Shown one piece after another: positions 4,366-7,467 of a stretch of DNA of 7,467 bases. A program made the translations under genes and the position numbers. How positions within the stretch are numbered: position 1 is the first letter of the stretch; each line of letters opens with the position of its first letter. Origin of the DNA: Bacillota bacterium (GTDB lineage: Bacteria; Bacillota; Clostridia; Peptostreptococcales; Anaerovoracaceae); assembly GCA_016281165.1 (NCBI GenBank), contig JAEEIC010000277.1, positions 1 through 7,467 on the forward strand, read 5' to 3'. The notes beneath the pieces were generated by a model. That model did not search any database, had not been told where the DNA came from, and saw only the letters and a program-made list of their open reading frames with translations.

Positions 4366-5680
4366 ATCTTACCTGCGCCCCCTCGTATATCCCTTCGCTC
4401 TCCGCTCTGCCGATCACCGCGTCGCCGGCGGAAAGACCTGACAGTATCTCGGTCCTCGAGGGCGAAGAATACCCGGTCTCCACCGGCGCCTTCACCGCCC
4501 TGCCGTCCTCGATGACGAAGACGTAATGCTGCCCTTCCGCCTCGAATACGGCGGAGGAGGGCACGCTCAGCACGTCGCCGCCCTCGAAGAGCGTGAGGAC
4601 GAGGCTCGCCGCGTAGCCTTCCAGCCCGGAAAGGTCCGCGCCTTCGTCCGGCCTCACCTTTATGTGGACCTTGTATTCCTTGAGCCCCAGGGCCGAGATG
4701 TCCTCAAAGGCGTGGTCGGCCACTTCGCATACGCTCCCGCCGAAGCTCTCCGTCCCGCCCCTGTATTCGAGCTTGACCGTCACCCGGCTCCCGGGCTTTA
4801 CATACGGAGCGGCCGTCGTGAGCACGTCGGCTTCGACCAGCATCTCTTCGCCTGACGGAGCGATGACCGCCGCCGTCTGGCCCGGAGCGATCAGGTTGGC
4901 GTCTTTGGCCGGGAGCTCCCTTATCACCCCGCTCACCGGGGCCCTGAGCTCGCATCTGGAAATCAGGTCTTCGATCTGGGCGGCCGCGCTGGCCTGTGCC
5001 TCCGCCAGGGCCTGGACCTGCCTCTTCTGGCCGGAGTAATACCTGCTGTTTATAGTGCCTTCGCCTATCCCCCTGGCTCCCAGCTCCTTCATGACCGCGG
5101 CGCTCTCGCTGCTCCTGAGTTCGGCCTGCCTGAGAGCGTCCTCGGCGGCGTCCCTCGCCAGGCGGGCCTTGTCGACCTCGTCCTGTGAGGCCGCCCCGAC
5201 GCTGTAGAGCTCTTCGGCGGCGTCATAGAGCTTCTGCGCCTCGTCCCTGGCGCTCCGCGCTTCTTCGAGCTGGGTCCTGACGCCGCTCAGGTATTCGGCC
5301 GGGGAACCGTTCATGAGCCTGGCGATATCCACGGTCTGGGCCTGGGCGCTGTAGGCCGACTGCTGGGCCCTCGCCTGCTCAAGCTGGAATCCGTAGCCCG
5401 AAGTGTCGAGCTTCAGTATCAGGTCTCCCTTCTCGACGGTCTGTCCCTTTTCGACGCAGAGCTCGGCGATGGGTCCGCCCAGCTCCGATAGGACGAAGAC
5501 CTCGGAGGCTCCGCTTATCTTCCCCGTGACGGTGCAGCTGTCCTTCATGGGGCCTCTGACCGCTTCCGCCCTGTCCACCGGCGTCCCCTGAGGCCTGGTC
5601 TTCGCGTACCCCAGCCAGGCGCCGGCGCAGACCGCCGCCGCGACGCCCAGGATCATGAGTCTTTTGACGGCTCTCTTCAT
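4355..5680 (-). CDS. HlyD/MacA-type periplasmic adaptor (membrane fusion protein)
   Basis: A membrane-anchored adaptor linking an inner-membrane ABC permease to an outer component. Residues 8-25 form an N-terminal signal anchor. Domains in order: first lipoyl half (about 65-92, GPIAELCVEKGQTVEKGDLI); long alpha-helical hairpin (about 95-240), including the typical YSVGAASQDEVDKARLA stretch at 159-175; second lipoyl half (about 241-274, ELRAPVSGVIRELPAKDANL); beta-barrel (about 278-365); membrane-proximal domain (about 366-432, with VPSSAVFEAEGQHYVFVIEDG). The 441-aa length is within the family range. ATG 5680 follows the permease stop by 6 nt, with AGGGA about 10 nt upstream inside the permease gene. 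The long hairpin and the TolC-like gene next door favour a MacA-type machine over a simple Gram-positive adaptor. The substrate is unknown. Confidence 0.92.
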   Translation of the reverse strand: MKRAVKRLMILGVAAAVCAGAWLGYAKTRPQGTPVDRAEAVRGPMKDSCTVTGKISGASEVFVLSELGGPIAELCVEKGQTVEKGDLILKLDTSGYGFQLEQARAQQSAYSAQAQTVDIARLMNGSPAEYLSGVRTQLEEARSARDEAQKLYDAAEELYSVGAASQDEVDKARLARDAAEDALRQAELRSSESAAVMKELGARGIGEGTINSRYYSGQKRQVQALAEAQASAAAQIEDLISRCELRAPVSGVIRELPAKDANLIAPGQTAAVIAPSGEEMLVEADVLTTAAPYVKPGSRVTVKLEYRGGTESFGGSVCEVADHAFEDISALGLKEYKVHIKVRPDEGADLSGLEGYAASLVLTLFEGGDVLSVPSSAVFEAEGQHYVFVIEDGRAVKAPVETGYSSPSRTEILSGLSAGDAVIGRAESEGIYEGAQVRYED

Positions 5681-5686
5681 TTTGAA

Positions 5687-7467
5687 CTAATCCCTCTCCT
5701 TCAGAATATCAGTCAGCGCTATCTTCCTTATAGATCTGGTCTCGGCGTACCAGGCGGCCGCTGTCATCGCCGCGCACATCAGCGCCGTGATCAGGTATAT
5801 CCTCAGCGGGATCACCATCGAGATCGAGTAGGTGTCGGATATGAAGACCTTTTCCAGCAGGGTCTTGACCCCGAAGCTGCCGGGGATACCGAGCGCCATG
5901 CCCAGCAGCCCGTATATCACGGCCTCGTCGAGGAGCATCCTGTCGATCTCGCTCCTGAGCGCTCCTATGACCTGCAGGGTCCCGATCTCCGTGAACCTCT
6001 CCCTTATGCTTATCATCGAGATGTTGTATATGAGCACGAAGCCGGCCACGGCGGAGATCACGGCGAACAGGTCTATCATTATGACCATGCTGCCCATCAT
6101 GTTCTCATAGCTCCTCACTATCTTCGAAGCGTCGATGATCCCCGTGACCCGGTTCGTCTCCCGGATCTGCGCCTTGACGTCCGCGGTGTGCCCCTCCTCG
6201 ATGGAGGCCAGCAGGGAGTTCGCGGCGGGAGGGATGCCGAAGATATGGGGGAAGGCCGAAAGATCGGCGTAGCAGCCCTCGCCGAAGATCTCGGTGATGA
6301 CCGCTGCCACCGGCACTCTGGCTTCGGCGCCGCCGAAGGCGGGAAGTATGACCTTGATCTCGTCCCCGGCCCCGACGTGCAGCTTGTCCGCGGTCCTGGA
6401 GTTGATGACGACCCCGTTTTTGGGCGGCTCGATGAACTTCCCGTCCGAGGTCATGATCCTCCACAGCCCGGAGCCCTCGTTGAGGCCGTACATGACGCCG
6501 AAGGTGGCGAGGTTCTCGTTCTGAAGCTCCATCGCCGTCGTGCATATCGCTTCCGTTTCCTTCACGCATTCAAGGCCCCGGCCCGCCTCCGCCAGCGAGG
6601 GGGGATCGGTGAAGCCCTCGATATTGATCATCATGTCGTAGAGCATGATCTCGCCGAACTGCTCGCCCAGCATTATGTCTATGGTCGGGGAGAAGGCGAA
6701 GAGCACGGCCGAGAGGGAGAAGGGGAAGGCCACGGCGAGGATGACCAGCAGGCCCCTTAAGGGGTTCCTTGCCATCGAGCGCAGCTCCAGCCTCCTTAAG
6801 GCGGACATGCCTTCGGTGATCCAGGCCGGCAGTCTCACGCTCCGCGCCTTCGCGGGCGATCTGGACCTCATCGCCATGGCGGGAGTGATCCCCAGTACCT
6901 TCTTCGCCCCCAGCAGGACCGCCGCCGACGCCGTGACGACGGCGATGGCAAGGCCGGCCAGCCTGCTTTCGGGATAGTTCCGGTAGACCGAGTCGGGCAG
7001 GGTGAAGAAATCGAGGTAGAGCTCGAACATGAAGCGCCCGAAGGGCTCCGCGGCTGCGCTCCCCAGCGCCGTGCCGCAGGCGGCGATGGTGAGGCCTTCG
7101 ATCATGTAGGCGCCGATGAGCTCCCTGTCCGTCATGCCGAAGGCTTTCATCGTCCCTATCAGCGACTGGTCGTGGTCGATCATCTTCTTTAGCGACATGT
7201 ATAGCATATATATCGAGATGGCGAGGAAGAGGGCGGGGAGGAGGGTGCCGGTGGCGACGAGCTCGTCCATCTCGCCCGAGACCATGTCGGTGCTGACCTG
7301 CTCGTCCCTGTCGATGATGGAGATGACCCCGCAGGAGCCCAGCCTCTCCTCCAGCTCGTGGCGCACGTCGTCAAGGGAAGTCCCTTCCTCGAGTATCAGG
7401 CCCAGCTCGCAGCGGTAGCCCTCCATCGACATGATGCTCTCGACCCTGTCCTTGGGCACGCAGGCGA
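5687..7467 (-). CDS. ABC transporter permease, FtsX/MacB superfamily (N-terminus beyond right edge)
   Basis: The integral membrane subunit of a type VII (MacB/FtsX-like) ABC transporter. The frame stays open to the right edge; a GTG at 7459 exists, but the protein would then start inside an extracytoplasmic domain, so the true start lies outside. Using that GTG as residue 1: first FtsX domain with membrane segments at about 72-90, 118-138 and 168-188; a basic cytoplasmic linker (190-232); a segment at about 234-255; a large extracytoplasmic domain (about 258-452); second FtsX domain with segments at about 457-480, 512-532 and 550-570. Both FtsX domains show the cytoplasmic coupling helix (SLIGTMKAFGMTDREL at 99-114; EIGTLQVIGALRSEI at 491-505). 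The missing part should hold one membrane segment and most of the first extracytoplasmic domain, so the whole protein is likely near 750-800 aa. It leads into the adaptor gene after 6 nt. No ATPase domain is fused in the visible part. Confidence 0.92.
   Translation of the reverse strand, partial: ACVPKDRVESIMSMEGYRCELGLILEEGTSLDDVRHELEERLGSCGVISIIDRDEQVSTDMVSGEMDELVATGTLLPALFLAISIYMLYMSLKKMIDHDQSLIGTMKAFGMTDRELIGAYMIEGLTIAACGTALGSAAAEPFGRFMFELYLDFFTLPDSVYRNYPESRLAGLAIAVVTASAAVLLGAKKVLGITPAMAMRSRSPAKARSVRLPAWITEGMSALRRLELRSMARNPLRGLLVILAVAFPFSLSAVLFAFSPTIDIMLGEQFGEIMLYDMMINIEGFTDPPSLAEAGRGLECVKETEAICTTAMELQNENLATFGVMYGLNEGSGLWRIMTSDGKFIEPPKNGVVINSRTADKLHVGAGDEIKVILPAFGGAEARVPVAAVITEIFGEGCYADLSAFPHIFGIPPAANSLLASIEEGHTADVKAQIRETNRVTGIIDASKIVRSYENMMGSMVIMIDLFAVISAVAGFVLIYNISMISIRERFTEIGTLQVIGALRSEIDRMLLDEAVIYGLLGMALGIPGSFGVKTLLEKVFISDTYSISMVIPLRIYLITALMCAAMTAAAWYAETRSIRKIALTDILKERD

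Overview
This window is GC-rich bacterial DNA with Shine-Dalgarno sites close to AAAGGAG, sigma-70-type promoters, and a PepV-type M20 dipeptidase of the kind common in Bacillota. My best guess is a high-GC member of the Clostridia, but this rests on gene content and style only. A TolC-like gene leaves open a diderm lineage.

Left part (1-1462). Position 582 to the left edge holds the N-terminal 194 residues of a PepV-like metallodipeptidase on the minus strand, with its own RBS and probable promoter. Upstream of it, also on the minus strand, is a compact transcription unit with no credible ORF. A consensus promoter (TTGACA, 17 nt, TATATT) at 887-859 and a strong intrinsic terminator at 696-663 bracket about 190 nt of predicted structured RNA. 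One of its loops carries CCUCCUU, a perfect complement of an AAGGAGG Shine-Dalgarno. I do not recognise the RNA family, and I regard this as the most interesting object in the window. The gap up to the LysR gene holds a palindrome cluster (904-975), about 7.7 copies of a 32-bp tandem repeat (1048-1293), and a three-arm alternative hairpin (1333-1383).

Middle part (1463-2925). On the plus strand lie a LysR-family regulator of 300 aa and then a 123-aa YegP-like protein with two DUF1508 repeats. The latter has its own extended -10 promoter and strong RBS. Two hairpin terminators separate it from the convergent operon on the right.

Right part (2980-7467). A tightly packed minus-strand operon reads permease, then HlyD/MacA-like adaptor, then TolC-like coiled-coil protein. 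The permease is of the FtsX/MacB superfamily and is truncated at the right edge. The gaps are 6 nt and then an 11-nt overlap. Together the three look like a tripartite ABC exporter. No ATPase gene is in the window; one would be expected further upstream, beyond position 7467. No rRNA, tRNA, CRISPR array or insertion sequence was seen.
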